A stretch of 64,000 nt of DNA from Kangiella sp. HD9-110m-PIT-SAG07 (GCA_003370465.1 QQTG01000021.1:124001-188000), one strand, 5' to 3'. Shown: positions 27,784-37,864, numbered from the stretch's first letter. Translations and numbers: made by a program. The notes: generated by a model not told the origin, from the letters alone.

Positions 27784-28938
27784 TTACTCGAAGAAAGCCT
27801 TGATGTTTGTTTTTTGGTTGATGGCATCTTGATAACCTAGCTCGATTAAGTGGCGAGTAAAGCCTTTATCAAAGAGTAGGTAACTCAGAATGCCACTGCC
27901 ATCTTCGCCGTCAACGCCGATACGTTTAAAGAAGAATCGCAAACCTTTGGGTAAATTCTTAAAATATTGTCCTGCTAACTCGGCGGGTTCAATACTCGGC
28001 GAAATAATAAAAGAATCAACAGCCTTTAAAGGCAGCTGATCGCGGACCACATCCGACTCTGGAATATGCGCCAGAAGCGAGTTAACTCGTATCAAACGTT
28101 CGATGTCACTTTCTAAGCTGTCGATAAAAATACTATCGAACAAGTGCCCACCAATATCTCCAACCGTAGGAACCGTAGGCTTATGCTCGGGTTCGCCTCG
28201 GAGCGGCTTTACAGTGATGACAAACAGTTTGTCAGCGCCAAGGTGGAGGGCAGGGCTGAGCGGTGTTAAAAAGCGTAGAGAACCATCACCAAAGTGTGCA
28301 TTGTCGATTTGTTGTGACGGAAAAACCATTGGGATCGCTGAGGATGCTAAAAGATGATCGACGGTGAGTCTATCCTTGCGGCCATAACGGCGGAAACGTT
28401 TCCATTCCACAAGGTCAGGGTGTCCCTGAAAAAAGCTAACAGAGTTGCCGGTATTGTAGTTGTAACAAGTCGTACAAACGGCTCGTAGCAAACCAGCTTG
28501 ATGGTTTTTCTCAATATCGTCGAAACGAATGACTTCTTCAAGGAGGTTTCTTAGAGGGGTGTTGTCGAGCAGCGACAGTGGTTGTTTAAGGTTTTGGCTT
28601 GAACGAAAAATATTCCACAGCCAACGAAATGCATTTTTACTTAGAGTACGGAGACTCGTTTTATACACCTGATCCGGGCTAAAGTTACTCCAGATTTGTT
28701 CTAAACGTTTGGTTCCATAGTCGAACTGATGATTATTGCTGGCCATGGCTGCGGCATTAATAGCGCCAGCTGATGTGCCTGTAATAATTCTGAAAGGAGA
28801 GCGTTTGGGTTCGCCCAATATTTCGTTGACGGCTTTTAGGACGCCTGCTTGGTAAGCTGCGCGTGCGCCACCGCCGGAGAGAATGAGGCCTGCTGAATTA
28901 TCGTCGAGCTCATCATTCGCCACTTTGCTGTCAGTCAT
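27784..28938 (-). CDS. Patatin-like phospholipase
   Basis: 384 residues with the patatin serine/aspartate dyad. GGGARAAYQAG (22-32) forms the oxyanion hole, GTSAG (54-58) holds the nucleophile Ser56, and GDGSLR holds the Asp. No signal peptide is seen, so it is likely a cytoplasmic or membrane-associated lipid acyl hydrolase. I place the start at ATG 28938, one base after the stop of the lytic transglycosylase gene. An upstream in-frame start at 29001 would overlap that gene by 62 bases. Confidence 0.88.
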   Translation of the reverse strand: MTDSKVANDELDDNSAGLILSGGGARAAYQAGVLKAVNEILGEPKRSPFRIITGTSAGAINAAAMASNNHQFDYGTKRLEQIWSNFSPDQVYKTSLRTLSKNAFRWLWNIFRSSQNLKQPLSLLDNTPLRNLLEEVIRFDDIEKNHQAGLLRAVCTTCYNYNTGNSVSFFQGHPDLVEWKRFRRYGRKDRLTVDHLLASSAIPMVFPSQQIDNAHFGDGSLRFLTPLSPALHLGADKLFVITVKPLRGEPEHKPTVPTVGDIGGHLFDSIFIDSLESDIERLIRVNSLLAHIPESDVVRDQLPLKAVDSFIISPSIEPAELAGQYFKNLPKGLRFFFKRIGVDGEDGSGILSYLLFDKGFTRHLIELGYQDAINQKTNIKAFFE

Positions 28939-28939
28939 A

Positions 28940-29506
28940 TTATAGCGCCCAGCGTTTGCGGAGTGCTGCGTAAACTTTATTCGGGTATTTAGCGCGGCCA
29001 CGAGAACCGTTGTAACGACCTAGGGCGTAGGTAAGGTTATTTTTTTCTCTGTCGATGTACAGCTTTAGGATATAGCAGCCATAGCGGATATTGGTTTCCA
29101 TATCGAACAATGAATCATCGGTATGGCCAATTTCTTTCTTCCAAAAAGGCATAATCTGCATCAACCCGCGAGCATTGGCAACAGAAAGCGCATAGCGATC
29201 AAAGTTACTTTCGACCTCCATGATGGCAAGAACTAACTGCGGATCTACGCCTGCCTCATTGGCATAACGATGAACCAACGTCAAAATTTTAAAGCGCTCA
29301 GCGGAAGGAATATGGGGTGCTCGACGTTTTAAGCGGCCTTCCATGTCCTTCATCCACACGGTTGCATCATACTTGTCATCAAAATGGTTTTCTTGGTCCA
29401 TTAAGCTTTTGAGCTGATGAGCGAATGCTTCATCGGGGCGCTCTTGCCCGAAAGCAGTTGCGCCCCAAATTACAAGCATTAATGTTATTAGTGTGGTTCG
29501 TAACAT
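28940..29506 (-). CDS. Secreted lytic transglycosylase (SLT domain)
   Basis: 188 residues with a signal peptide (cleavage near 20, ATAFG). The SLT lysozyme-like domain fills about 78-185. It carries AIMEVESNF with catalytic Glu99, GLMQIMPFW and the later ALGRYNGS. It should cleave peptidoglycan glycan strands to 1,6-anhydro products in the periplasm. Compared with Slt70 or MltC it is a minimal catalytic domain. It lies 14 bases downstream of proS and is probably co-transcribed with proS and patatin. Confidence 0.9.
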   Translation of the reverse strand: MLRTTLITLMLVIWGATAFGQERPDEAFAHQLKSLMDQENHFDDKYDATVWMKDMEGRLKRRAPHIPSAERFKILTLVHRYANEAGVDPQLVLAIMEVESNFDRYALSVANARGLMQIMPFWKKEIGHTDDSLFDMETNIRYGCYILKLYIDREKNNLTYALGRYNGSRGRAKYPNKVYAALRKRWAL

Positions 29507-29520
29507 CCTGAATTTATTAT

Positions 29521-31239
29521 TTAATTATTGCCGAGTGTTTCTTGAATATAATCTACAACATTTTCAACTTCAAGGTCCGCTTTGGCGGTGTTGTCACGGT
29601 TTTTATATTCAATGGTATTATTTTTTAAGCCACGATCACTAACTACAAGGCGATGAGGGATACCGACTAACTCCGTATTGGCAAACATTACGCCCGGACT
29701 TTCTTTCTGATCGAGGAATAAAGTTTCGATACCTAGAGATTCTAAACGTTGATATAAAGCTTCAGCAACCTGCTGCACGCTTTCAGATTTATGCATATTC
29801 ATTGGAATAATCGCAACTTTAAACGGGGCGATTGCTTCTGGCCAAATAATGCCATTGTCATCATGATTTTGCTCAATAGCGGCGGCAACAATTCTTGATA
29901 CGCCAATACCGTAGCAGCCCATGGATAAGTGTTTAGCTTTACCATTTTGATCCAATACGGTGCAGTTCATTGACTTGGAATATTTGTCTCCAAGCTGGAA
30001 AATATGGCCCACTTCGATACCACGCTTAATTTCAAGAACACCTTTCCCGTCAGGACTTTGATCCCCTGCAACGATATTTCTAATGTCGCACACGTCAGTA
30101 TAATCTGCGTCACGCTTCCAGTTAACGCCTGTTAAGTGGTGGCCTTCTTCATTAGCGCCGCAGGCGAAATCGCTCATCATCGCGGCATCGCGATCAACAA
30201 TGACAGGAATGTTTAAGCCTTGTGGTCCACATGAGCCGGGTGCGCAGTTTGCGGTTGCTTTAACCGTATCATCACTGACTAGCACTAAAGGATCGGCGAC
30301 TAACTCGTGCTTAGCTGCTTTAATTTCGTTGAGCTCATGATCGCCGCGCAGACACAGTGCGATAACAGGCTGATCTTGAGTTGCACCCTCAACAAACAAT
30401 GTTTTAAGCACTTTGGCAGTTTCGATGCCCATAGAATCGGCGGCTTCTTTAACCGTGCGACAGTTTGGTGTGGCCACTTTTTCGACTTCTTGAGTAGCAG
30501 CCGCTGTTTCGCCTTGTGGCGCTAAGCTTTCGGCTTTTTCGATATTAGCCGCATAATCACTTTCGGTACTGAAAGCGATAGCATCTTCACCGGATTCCGC
30601 TAATACGTGAAATTCGTGAGAGCCGCTACCACCAATGGCGCCAGTATCCGCTAGAACTGGACGGTAATCTAAGCCAATACGATCAAATACGTTGCAGTAT
30701 GCTTGGTGCATCTGTTGGTAGGTTGAATCTAGGGACTCTTCATCAATATGGAATGAATAGGCATCCTTCATGATGAATTCGCGTGAGCGCATTACGCCGA
30801 AACGTGGGCGGACTTCGTCGCGGAATTTGGTCTGAACTTGATAAAAGTTTGCCGGTAACTGTTTGTAACTACTGAGTTCGTCACGAATAATTGACGTGAT
30901 GATTTCCTCGTGCGTAGGGCCTAAGCAAAAATCGCGTTGGTGACGATCATGAAAACGTAGTAGCTCTGGCCCAAACTGATCCCAGCGGCCAGACTCTTCC
31001 CATAAGTCAGAAGGCTGAACAGAAGGCATTAGCATCTCAACGGAGCCAGCTCTATTCATCTCTTCGCGGACGATGTTCTCAACCTTACGAAGTACGCGCA
31101 GTCCAGTTGGCAACCAAGTGTATAAACCTGAAGCTATTTTGCGGATCATGCCAGCTCTTAGCATTAGCTTGTGGCTAACTAGCTCTGCATCGCTTGGATC
31201 TTCTTTTAGGGTAGAAAGTAAGTATTGACTACTACGCAT
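29521..31239 (-). CDS. proS: Prolyl-tRNA synthetase
   Basis: Class II aminoacyl-tRNA synthetase, 572 residues, bacterial type. Motif 1 and 2 regions occur in the N-terminal catalytic core ([35 protein letters not shown]). The YbaK-like editing insertion lies at about 230-400 and hydrolyses Ala-tRNA-Pro. The core resumes with [17 protein letters not shown], and the C-terminal anticodon-binding domain ends the protein. A promoter is visible about 40 bases upstream. Confidence 0.99.
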   Translation of the reverse strand: MRSSQYLLSTLKEDPSDAELVSHKLMLRAGMIRKIASGLYTWLPTGLRVLRKVENIVREEMNRAGSVEMLMPSVQPSDLWEESGRWDQFGPELLRFHDRHQRDFCLGPTHEEIITSIIRDELSSYKQLPANFYQVQTKFRDEVRPRFGVMRSREFIMKDAYSFHIDEESLDSTYQQMHQAYCNVFDRIGLDYRPVLADTGAIGGSGSHEFHVLAESGEDAIAFSTESDYAANIEKAESLAPQGETAAATQEVEKVATPNCRTVKEAADSMGIETAKVLKTLFVEGATQDQPVIALCLRGDHELNEIKAAKHELVADPLVLVSDDTVKATANCAPGSCGPQGLNIPVIVDRDAAMMSDFACGANEEGHHLTGVNWKRDADYTDVCDIRNIVAGDQSPDGKGVLEIKRGIEVGHIFQLGDKYSKSMNCTVLDQNGKAKHLSMGCYGIGVSRIVAAAIEQNHDDNGIIWPEAIAPFKVAIIPMNMHKSESVQQVAEALYQRLESLGIETLFLDQKESPGVMFANTELVGIPHRLVVSDRGLKNNTIEYKNRDNTAKADLEVENVVDYIQETLGNN

Positions 31240-31281
31240 TAGTGTCCCTAGTTGTGGTGATAAGTATTAAAATAGTGAGCT

Positions 31282-31309
31282 ATTGTAGCAAGGTTTATTT
31301 TTGCCACAA
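31282..31309 (-). promoter_or_regulatory. proS promoter
   Basis: On the minus strand TTGTGG (plus 31304-31309) and TACAAT (plus 31282-31287) are spaced by 16, ending about 43 bases before the proS ATG. Confidence 0.5.
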
Positions 31310-31454
31310 AGCTGCTAAAGGTGATTAATCCAAGGATTTACCAGATTTTTTTGTATAAATTTTGTACAATGGTGGTGTCTTAATGACAAAAGCGTAGTTG
31401 AAGTAGTTTGGTGTTTCTTTATCTGATCGATTTAATGAATCGAAGGAGGTAGTA

Positions 31455-31712
31455 ATGACTATCCTGAAAACAACGCTAATCGTAGCTTCTGCGGCCGTGT
31501 TTTTCGCTGGCTGTAGCTCAAAGTCTGATCGTAATTACCTTGTTAAGAGTTCCGCTGAAGATGATTATGTCTTTATTCTAGATTACGAGAAAATGGCTTA
31601 TATTGAAGAGGCTAGTAGAACATCGCACTCTAATGTCGATACTTACTGGGTGAATCCTCCAATAAAACGAATCAAGCGTAGCGAACTAGAGGCAATGCGA
31701 AACAAGCAATAA
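31455..31712 (+). CDS. Small lipoprotein of unknown function
   Basis: 85 residues with a type II signal peptide: the lipobox FAGC makes Cys20 the lipidation site. The mature part is short and charged, with the segment YVFILDYEKMAYIEEASR, and ends with basic residues. AAGGAGG gives a near-perfect ribosome site before ATG 31455, so translation is very likely. I recognise no family. It is divergent from proS and converges on the amidohydrolase gene. Confidence 0.75.
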   Translation: MTILKTTLIVASAAVFFAGCSSKSDRNYLVKSSAEDDYVFILDYEKMAYIEEASRTSHSNVDTYWVNPPIKRIKRSELEAMRNKQ

Positions 31713-31736
31713 GCTCAACGATTGTGAACTTATTGC
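31706..31736. terminator. Convergent hairpin between lipoprotein and amidohydrolase genes
   Basis: GCAATAAG (31706-31713) pairs perfectly with CTTATTGC (31729-31736), and part of the interior can also pair. It includes the lipoprotein stop codon. It lacks a clear T run, so its role as a terminator is only likely from the convergent layout. Confidence 0.4.
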
Positions 31737-31755
31737 CTGTGATTCGAGTTAGTCC

Positions 31756-33405
31756 TTAGTGGACTCTTTTTCCATTAATCCAAGTTTCGATAATTTGGAC
31801 ATCGTCGATTTTGTCTTCTGAAATAGTAAAAATATCATTATCGATTAATATAAAGTCTGCTTTTTTACCTTTCTCTAGAGTGCCAATTTTTTCTTCCCAA
31901 AAACCCGCATAAGCCGCATCAATGGTGAAGCTTTTAAGAGCTTCTGCCACTGTTAACTTCTGTGAAGCAATCCAGCCGTCTTCAGGCAGGTTGTCTGAAT
32001 CTTGACGCGTTACAGCGGCGTGAAGTCCAAGGAATGGATTGGCTTTTTCCACTGGAAAATCTGATCCTGACGCAATAATGACATCGTTGTCTAAAAAAGT
32101 GCGCCAAGCGTATGCGCCCTCTAATCGTTCTTCTCCTAGACGATCACCAGCCATATTCATATCACTGGTTGCGTGCGTTGGCTGCATTGAGGCGATAACG
32201 CCAAGCTTGGCAAACATCGGAATTTCCTCAGGAACAACAACTTGCGCGTGCTCAATACGATGACGTAAGATCTTAGCCGAATCTTCATCGTCCAGTTTAG
32301 ACAGTTGCTCTAGCACCATATGGTTCGCCGCATCACCAATCGCATGAATGTTGGTTTGGAATCCATATTTAGTGATTAACTCTAAATATTGACCGAGTTT
32401 TTTAGGATTTGTAAGTAATAGTCCCTTATTGTCAGGCTCATCTGAATAAGGCTCAAGCAAAGCCGCACCTCGGCTTCCTAAGGCCCCATCGGTATAAAGC
32501 TTTACTGATTGAATTTTTAGGAATGGTTGGTCAACTTTGCCATATTTTAACATCGCTTCCAGACGCGGATCAGCGCCGCTTAGCATTGCGTATACTCTTA
32601 GTGGGATACGATTCTTGCCTGAAAGATCTAGCATTAGCTTATAAGTTTCAAAGTCTATGCCAGCATCGTGTACTGAAGTAATACCTAAGCTCATTAAGTG
32701 TTCAAACGCCAGCTTTAAAGCGGTCTTACGCTCCTTTGTATTGAGAGGAGGTATTTTGTTCTCTACTAACGCCATAGCGGCGTCAATCAATACGCCGGTT
32801 GCTTGACCGTTCTCGTCACGAATAATTTTTCCACCATCGGGATCGGGAGTATTTTTGTCAATACCAGCAAGTTTCAGAGCTTTGCTGTTGGCCCAGCCTG
32901 CATGTCCATCAATTCGACTTAACCAAGCAGGGCGATCGGCAATAATATTATCCAAGGAGGATTTTGTCGGAAACTCTTTATTGAGCCATAAAACTTGATT
33001 CCACCCACGACCTAAGACCCAGCGAGTGTCAGGGTTGTTTTCTGCATACTCTGCAATTGTTTTCACTGTTTCTTGTTCTGAGTCAATGCCCCGAAGGTTG
33101 ACGCGCATCAGGTTTAGACCTAACCCAAGTATGTGCCCATGAGCATCAATCAGACCTGGTAATAGAGTTTTTCCCTTACCGTCAATGGAAATGCTAAAAC
33201 TATGGATCTTGGATAACTCTTCCTGGCCTCCTGTCGCTAAAATTACTCCATCTTCGAACAAAATGCTGTCAAACTGCTTTAACTCACCTTTTTCAAAAGT
33301 GTACCCCTTTACATTATGCAGTAGCGTAGGCAGAGCTTTGGCTGACGAAACCCCTAGCAGACCGAGCAATAGGGTCGATAAGACTATTTGAATAATTGTT
33401 TTCAT
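31756..33405 (-). CDS. Secreted amidohydrolase (YtcJ-like)
   Basis: 549 residues with a signal peptide (cleavage after SAKA, about 24). The metal-dependent hydrolase fold shows the first metal motif DAHGH (His89, His91). Later features are NIHAIGDAAN, RHRIEHAQ and GSDFPVEKANPF, in the order of the YtcJ/amidohydrolase-3 family. Members hydrolyse N-acyl or cyclic amides; the substrate cannot be told. The signal peptide implies a periplasmic or secreted enzyme, which is common in marine Gammaproteobacteria. Confidence 0.9.
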   Translation of the reverse strand: MKTIIQIVLSTLLLGLLGVSSAKALPTLLHNVKGYTFEKGELKQFDSILFEDGVILATGGQEELSKIHSFSISIDGKGKTLLPGLIDAHGHILGLGLNLMRVNLRGIDSEQETVKTIAEYAENNPDTRWVLGRGWNQVLWLNKEFPTKSSLDNIIADRPAWLSRIDGHAGWANSKALKLAGIDKNTPDPDGGKIIRDENGQATGVLIDAAMALVENKIPPLNTKERKTALKLAFEHLMSLGITSVHDAGIDFETYKLMLDLSGKNRIPLRVYAMLSGADPRLEAMLKYGKVDQPFLKIQSVKLYTDGALGSRGAALLEPYSDEPDNKGLLLTNPKKLGQYLELITKYGFQTNIHAIGDAANHMVLEQLSKLDDEDSAKILRHRIEHAQVVVPEEIPMFAKLGVIASMQPTHATSDMNMAGDRLGEERLEGAYAWRTFLDNDVIIASGSDFPVEKANPFLGLHAAVTRQDSDNLPEDGWIASQKLTVAEALKSFTIDAAYAGFWEEKIGTLEKGKKADFILIDNDIFTISEDKIDDVQIIETWINGKRVH

Positions 33406-33530
33406 ATTAGATAGTTTATTAACGATGAATGGTCATACTCTAATACAACTTATTGCCAATATAAAGCCACTCCAGCACATATAAGTTATTGATTTTCAAA
33501 CTCTAACATCAAACTGTCATATTTATGTCC

Positions 33531-33558
33531 TTTACCTGTCATGTTGCTTGGCTATAAA
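33531..33558 (+). promoter_or_regulatory. Candidate dapE promoter
   Basis: TTTACC (33531-33536) and TATAAA (33553-33558), spacing 16, lie 24 bases before the ATG of dapE. Both boxes match in four or five of six positions. Confidence 0.45.
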
Positions 33559-33581
33559 GGGCAAAACAGAAGAGGGTTATT

Positions 33582-34823
33582 ATGTTTAAATCATTCAAAG
33601 GGTTACCCGATCTTCCTTATGCTGTTGCGCCGATGCAGCAAGCAAAATATCAGGGTTCTATACTAGAGTTGGCACAAGCTTTAATCCGCAAGCCATCGGT
33701 TACGCCGAACGACTCAGGTTGTAGTGAGTTGGTAGCCGAAAAGCTAAAGGACGCTGGCTTTAGTGTTGAGTACTTCAATAAGAATGGAGTAACGAATTTA
33801 TGGGCGAAACATTGCAAAATAGATGTGGGTAAAACTGCGACAGCCAAACCAGCCAATGACCAGCCCCTTGTCGTGTTTTCTGGCCATACTGATGTGGTGC
33901 CGCCGGGACAAAATGCCAAGTGGGAGACTGAGCCTTTCGTTCCAACTATAAAGGGTGACATGATTTACGGGCGTGGTGCCTCGGATATGAAAGGTAGTTT
34001 GGCCGCTATGGTCGTCGCTACTGAGCACTTCGTGAAGCAGTATCCGCAACATAAAGGGTCGATAGGCTTTATGCTGACCAGTGACGAAGAAGGTGAGGCG
34101 ATTGATGGTACGCAACATATCATTCGAACATTGCAAAGCCGCGGAGAAACCGTTGATTATGCAATCGTCGGCGAACCAACGACCGAAAAGCAGCTTGGCG
34201 ATTCGATACGTATTGGTCGTCGAGGATCGATTAATGGCAAAATTTTGATTCAGGGAAAGCAGGGCCACGTGGGCTATCCTGAGCATTTAAGTAACCCTAT
34301 CCATCATTCATCAAAGTTGATTCACAAGCTGGCGACAAAACGTTGGGATATGCCGAGCCGTTACTTTCCATCAACCGGTTTTCAATTGGTCAAGGTTCAT
34401 TCTGAAAGTGGGGCCATGAACGTGACGCCTGCAACTTTAGAGATGGTGTTTAATTTTAGATACTCCCCGCGTAACTCATTCGAAAAAATCAAAAGCTATG
34501 TTGAGAAAAAAGCCAAAAAATATGGTTTAGAAGCGAGCTTTGAGTGGGAACACGAGGCTTCACCTTATCTAACCAAGCGTGGAAAACTTAGAAAAACCGT
34601 ACAGAAAGTTATTCAACAAGAAACTCAGTTAAAAACTAGGTTAACTACAGCAGGCGGTATTTCGGATGGTCGCTACATCAAGCAGCTGGCAAAGCAAGTG
34701 ATTGAATTGGGGCCTTGCAATAAAACTATCCACCAAGCTAATGAGTGTGTTTCGATTAATGAGCTGAATCAGTTGTGCCATGTTTACCTGAGAGTTTTGG
34801 AAGAGTTGTTAATAAGAAAATAA
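33582..34823 (+). CDS. dapE: Succinyl-diaminopimelate desuccinylase
   Basis: DapE, 413 residues, an M20 zinc hydrolase that releases succinate from N-succinyl-LL-DAP in lysine and peptidoglycan precursor synthesis. Metal ligands are seen in SGHTDVVPPG (His102, Asp104), GRGASDMKGS and TSDEEGEAIDG with the catalytic Glu, and in VGEPT and the C-terminal IHQANE. It is about 35 residues longer than typical, mostly at the N terminus (before YQGSILELAQ) and around residues 80-95. AGAGGG supports the start at 33582. Confidence 0.93.
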   Translation: MFKSFKGLPDLPYAVAPMQQAKYQGSILELAQALIRKPSVTPNDSGCSELVAEKLKDAGFSVEYFNKNGVTNLWAKHCKIDVGKTATAKPANDQPLVVFSGHTDVVPPGQNAKWETEPFVPTIKGDMIYGRGASDMKGSLAAMVVATEHFVKQYPQHKGSIGFMLTSDEEGEAIDGTQHIIRTLQSRGETVDYAIVGEPTTEKQLGDSIRIGRRGSINGKILIQGKQGHVGYPEHLSNPIHHSSKLIHKLATKRWDMPSRYFPSTGFQLVKVHSESGAMNVTPATLEMVFNFRYSPRNSFEKIKSYVEKKAKKYGLEASFEWEHEASPYLTKRGKLRKTVQKVIQQETQLKTRLTTAGGISDGRYIKQLAKQVIELGPCNKTIHQANECVSINELNQLCHVYLRVLEELLIRK

Positions 34824-34917
34824 TTAAGAGCTCTTTGCTAAAATCAATAGTACCGCTCTGGAATTGTAATCTATCCAGCGCTAAGCTATTGGTAAACGGA
34901 TAAACCTTCATAATCAT

Positions 34918-35322
34918 ATGTTAGAAATTGCAGGAATTGATCACATTGTACTCCGCACCAGTATGCTGAAAGAGATGCTAAACTTTTATTGTGACGTCCT
35001 TGGGTGTCGGGTCGAACGCGAAACCTCAGAAGAGTTAGGGCTGATACAACTGCGAGCAGGAACCGCTCTAATTGATTTAGTGACTGTCGACGGAAAACTG
35101 GGGCGTATGGGTGGTGGCGCACCCACCGAGAAAAACAACAACCTTGATCATTTTTGTTTGCAACTGAAACCTATATCCGAAGAAGCTATTCAACGCCATC
35201 TAAAATTGCATGACATCGAGACTGACGGATTTGATAAACGCTATGGTGCACAAGGCTTCGGTCAGTCAATTTATATCCAAGATCCGGAAGGTAATACGGT
35301 CGAGTTACGCTCGCAACTTTAA
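34918..35322 (+). CDS. VOC/glyoxalase-fold protein
   Basis: 134 residues with the vicinal-oxygen-chelate fold. The first repeat begins IDHIVLRTSMLKEMLNFY with a metal-ligand His. The second holds NNLDHFCLQL and ends IQDPEGNTVELRSQL, with the ligand Glu. Such proteins include glyoxalases, dioxygenases and antibiotic-binding proteins; the sequence alone does not decide. The neighbouring gene on the other strand is also a VOC protein of a different subtype. Confidence 0.85.
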   Translation: MLEIAGIDHIVLRTSMLKEMLNFYCDVLGCRVERETSEELGLIQLRAGTALIDLVTVDGKLGRMGGGAPTEKNNNLDHFCLQLKPISEEAIQRHLKLHDIETDGFDKRYGAQGFGQSIYIQDPEGNTVELRSQL

Positions 35323-35348
35323 ACTGAATGACTCCGTAGTTAGCAGGA

Positions 35349-35699
35349 TTATTTGTCAGACCAAACTGCTAATTCGTTACCGCTGGGTTCAGTGAAGTGA
35401 AACCGTCTGCCGCCAGGGAAAGCGAAGATAGGTTTGATTATCGAACCACCATTTTTCTCTACAACATTTAACGTCTCTTCCAGCTGTTCCGTGTAAAGCA
35501 CAATTAAGGCGCTGCCTTTGTTGGTATTGGCGCTGAGCTTTGATTTAAAAAATCCTCCCTCGACTCCTGAGTCTGAAAATGCGCTGTATTCAGGGCCATA
35601 ACTGGTAAAGCTCCAACCGAATGCTTTCTCAAAGAATAACTGGGTTGCGGTTAAGTCTGTTGCTGGAAACTCCACATAATTAATGTGAGTAGTACTCAT
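35349..35699 (-). CDS. VOC family protein (PhnB/bleomycin-resistance type)
   Basis: 116 residues. It begins INYVEFPATDLTATQLFFEKAFGWSF and ends RFHFTEPSGNELAVWSDK, the pattern of small stand-alone VOC proteins that form dimers. AAGGAG lies 6 bases before the start. No substrate can be assigned. It converges on the other VOC gene with a 26-base gap. Confidence 0.85.
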   Translation of the reverse strand: MSTTHINYVEFPATDLTATQLFFEKAFGWSFTSYGPEYSAFSDSGVEGGFFKSKLSANTNKGSALIVLYTEQLEETLNVVEKNGGSIIKPIFAFPGGRRFHFTEPSGNELAVWSDK

Positions 35700-35783
35700 G
35701 ATGAACTCCTTGTACAGAAGATGTGTAGTATTTTTTAGTAACTCAAGTTATAGCGTTATTACTTTTAAAAAGGAAGTGTTCGT

Positions 35784-35822
35784 AAAAGAAAGCCTGCAAT
35801 GCTGATAGGGAGTATTGCAGGC
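35784..35822 (-). terminator. Terminator after the OlsF-like gene
   Basis: A perfect 9-bp stem: GCCTGCAAT (35792-35800) with ATTGCAGGC (35814-35822). On the minus strand it is followed by TTTCTTTT, which fits an intrinsic terminator for the gene ending at 35881. Confidence 0.65.
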
Positions 35823-35880
35823 CAAAAGTAGTATTACCAAAAGATTTATTGTTTTGTTTTAAAAATGATGAAATTGAAAT

Positions 35881-37581
35881 TTAATCGATATAGCGTTTAC
35901 GCTTCTTCTCTTTGAGCTTGAGCATGTCAATCCAGACAACGCTATCTATGCAGTCGCCAAAGTCAGGGTCTACACCAAAATCATAAAATGTCACGCCGCC
36001 GTCTTCGCATAAGTCACTATACTGTTTAAACAAGGTTGGTACAGACGTCTCCATGGTGGACAATTCTTTCTTTAATACTTTAAACGCTTCAGGCTGTTCT
36101 AAATGATTAAATAGTCGCTCAAGCTTGGCCTTTTGTACGGGTTTAATGCGATATGGGTTAAAGGAACGAACCAAGTTAATATCAGCGCCAAAGTATTTGC
36201 TAAAGTAGTAAACCAGCATATCTTTGGCGTAACTAGGGTAGTCATTGCTCAAACTAACGGAACCGAAAAGGTAACGAATGTGAGGGTTTTTGCGAATGTA
36301 AGCACCGATACCGAACCATAAGTAGTCGAGGCTTCGTTTGCCCCAATATTTAGGTTGAATAAAGCTACGACCAAGCTCCATCGCTATTGGGAATTTTTTC
36401 TGTAAACTTTCCTCGTAGCTGAATAAAGTCTCTGAATAAAGGGTTTGCTGTTGGTTGAGTTGGTGAATGTCAGCAATTCGATAGCTGCCCACGACCTCCA
36501 TATCATTTTGATCCCACAACACGATGTGTTTGTAGTAGTAATCAAACTTATCCATGTCGCGGCGATTGCCAGTGCCTTCACCGACTGCGCGGAAAGCGAT
36601 TTCCCGTAATCGACCAATCTCACGTAAAAGTGCTGAGTCTTGCGTATCTTCTAATAAGTAAATGCTTTTACCATCCGAGGTCTCACCAATGCGATCACAG
36701 CAATTTAATTCGTCAATTAACACTTTACGACTTTCGGGGTGTGCTATGGCTCTCTCAGTTTCAAACAATCCCTCACGCTCACGTTTAAGGCCGTAAACAT
36801 GCTGCTTGAAACGTGTAATGCTTTCCTTGCTACTCGGTAGCATGCCACTGAATGACGAAAAGGGAATTAGCTTACCGACATTAATTGGCAGTGTTAACGA
36901 GATGTTTTTGAACATTTCTCGGACTAAGAATAAGGCACTTAGAGGTTTAGCTATCAGCGAAAATCCGTAAAAAAACCGTGAGTTTTTACCGCCAACATGA
37001 ATCGGCAAAATAGGCGACTTTGTGTGTTTGGCCATTTTCAAAAAGCCTGAACGCCATTTACCATCACGAATTCCTTTGGGTGACAATCGTGAGACCTCGC
37101 CAGCTGGGAAAAAAATCACCGCTTCTTCTGCCTCTAAAGCTTGCTGAATATTGTGCAACTTCGATTTAGGGTTTTGGCCGTTGCTCATGTTATTAATGGG
37201 CAAAAAGAACGGGCGTAATGGTGACATAGACCATAATAATTCATTAACCACGATTTTGACGTCTTTTCTGACTGATTGAACTAGCGCAAGCAGAGCAAGG
37301 CCATCAAGCGAGCCAAGGGGGTGATTCGCGATAATGACCACTCTGCCTGAAACCGGTATGTTTTCTAGGCTTGAGTTAGAAACGGTATAACTCAGTCCGA
37401 GGCGCTGGTTAACAACCTCAAGGAAATCTACATGCGACATATGTTTGTTTTGAGCAATGAAGTCGTTCACTTCATCTTGGTGAAATAAACGAGCCAGCAG
37501 CCGTGTTGCGCCAGACTGTAGCTTGGGTGAATTTTCTAGCTTAGGTAGAAACTGAGCTACGACTTCTTTGCTATCAATCAT
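35881..37581 (-). CDS. olsF: Bifunctional ornithine lipid synthase, OlsF-like (acyltransferase + GNAT)
   Basis: 566 residues with two domains. The N-terminal lysophospholipid acyltransferase-type domain (about 75-265) has NHPLGSLDG (His87, Asp93) and FPAGEVSR. The C-terminal domain (about 290-480) is the OlsB/hemolysin-type N-acyltransferase fold, with VGSYRIADIHQ and ELGRSFIQPKYWGKRSLDYLW. OlsF proteins N-acylate ornithine and then O-acylate the lyso-lipid, giving a phosphorus-free membrane lipid. The assignment rests on the domain pair. AGAGGTG precedes ATG. A terminator follows. Confidence 0.85.
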   Translation of the reverse strand: MIDSKEVVAQFLPKLENSPKLQSGATRLLARLFHQDEVNDFIAQNKHMSHVDFLEVVNQRLGLSYTVSNSSLENIPVSGRVVIIANHPLGSLDGLALLALVQSVRKDVKIVVNELLWSMSPLRPFFLPINNMSNGQNPKSKLHNIQQALEAEEAVIFFPAGEVSRLSPKGIRDGKWRSGFLKMAKHTKSPILPIHVGGKNSRFFYGFSLIAKPLSALFLVREMFKNISLTLPINVGKLIPFSSFSGMLPSSKESITRFKQHVYGLKREREGLFETERAIAHPESRKVLIDELNCCDRIGETSDGKSIYLLEDTQDSALLREIGRLREIAFRAVGEGTGNRRDMDKFDYYYKHIVLWDQNDMEVVGSYRIADIHQLNQQQTLYSETLFSYEESLQKKFPIAMELGRSFIQPKYWGKRSLDYLWFGIGAYIRKNPHIRYLFGSVSLSNDYPSYAKDMLVYYFSKYFGADINLVRSFNPYRIKPVQKAKLERLFNHLEQPEAFKVLKKELSTMETSVPTLFKQYSDLCEDGGVTFYDFGVDPDFGDCIDSVVWIDMLKLKEKKRKRYID

Positions 37582-37864
37582 AGTGTCACCTCTTGTTGGT
37601 TTGCATTAAACCGGTTGAGACTTTTTTTGTCGCGATATTTCATGACGAGACTTTCTTTGTTGAGGCCTAGCTTGTTGAAACTAACCTTATTGGATCTGAA
37701 TCGGTGAAGTTTGGCTTGGTTCAGCCTTAAAAGAGAGGTATCCGACAGTGGCTTATCTATAGTTATCTTCATAAGTGGCATTATTTATGAGGAATATGAC
37801 AAGCTGATGGCAGCCGTGAGACGCTTTTATGACAATGTTTCTGCTCGAAACCGTCAGCAGTAAC

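Noticed and set aside
37578-37781. A 67-codon minus-strand frame whose stop overlaps the olsF ATG
   Set aside because: The ATGA overlap suggests coupling, but the frame has no ribosome site, a repetitive Leu/Asn/Lys/Arg composition and no recognisable fold; olsF has its own strong ribosome site. It could be reconsidered if conserved.
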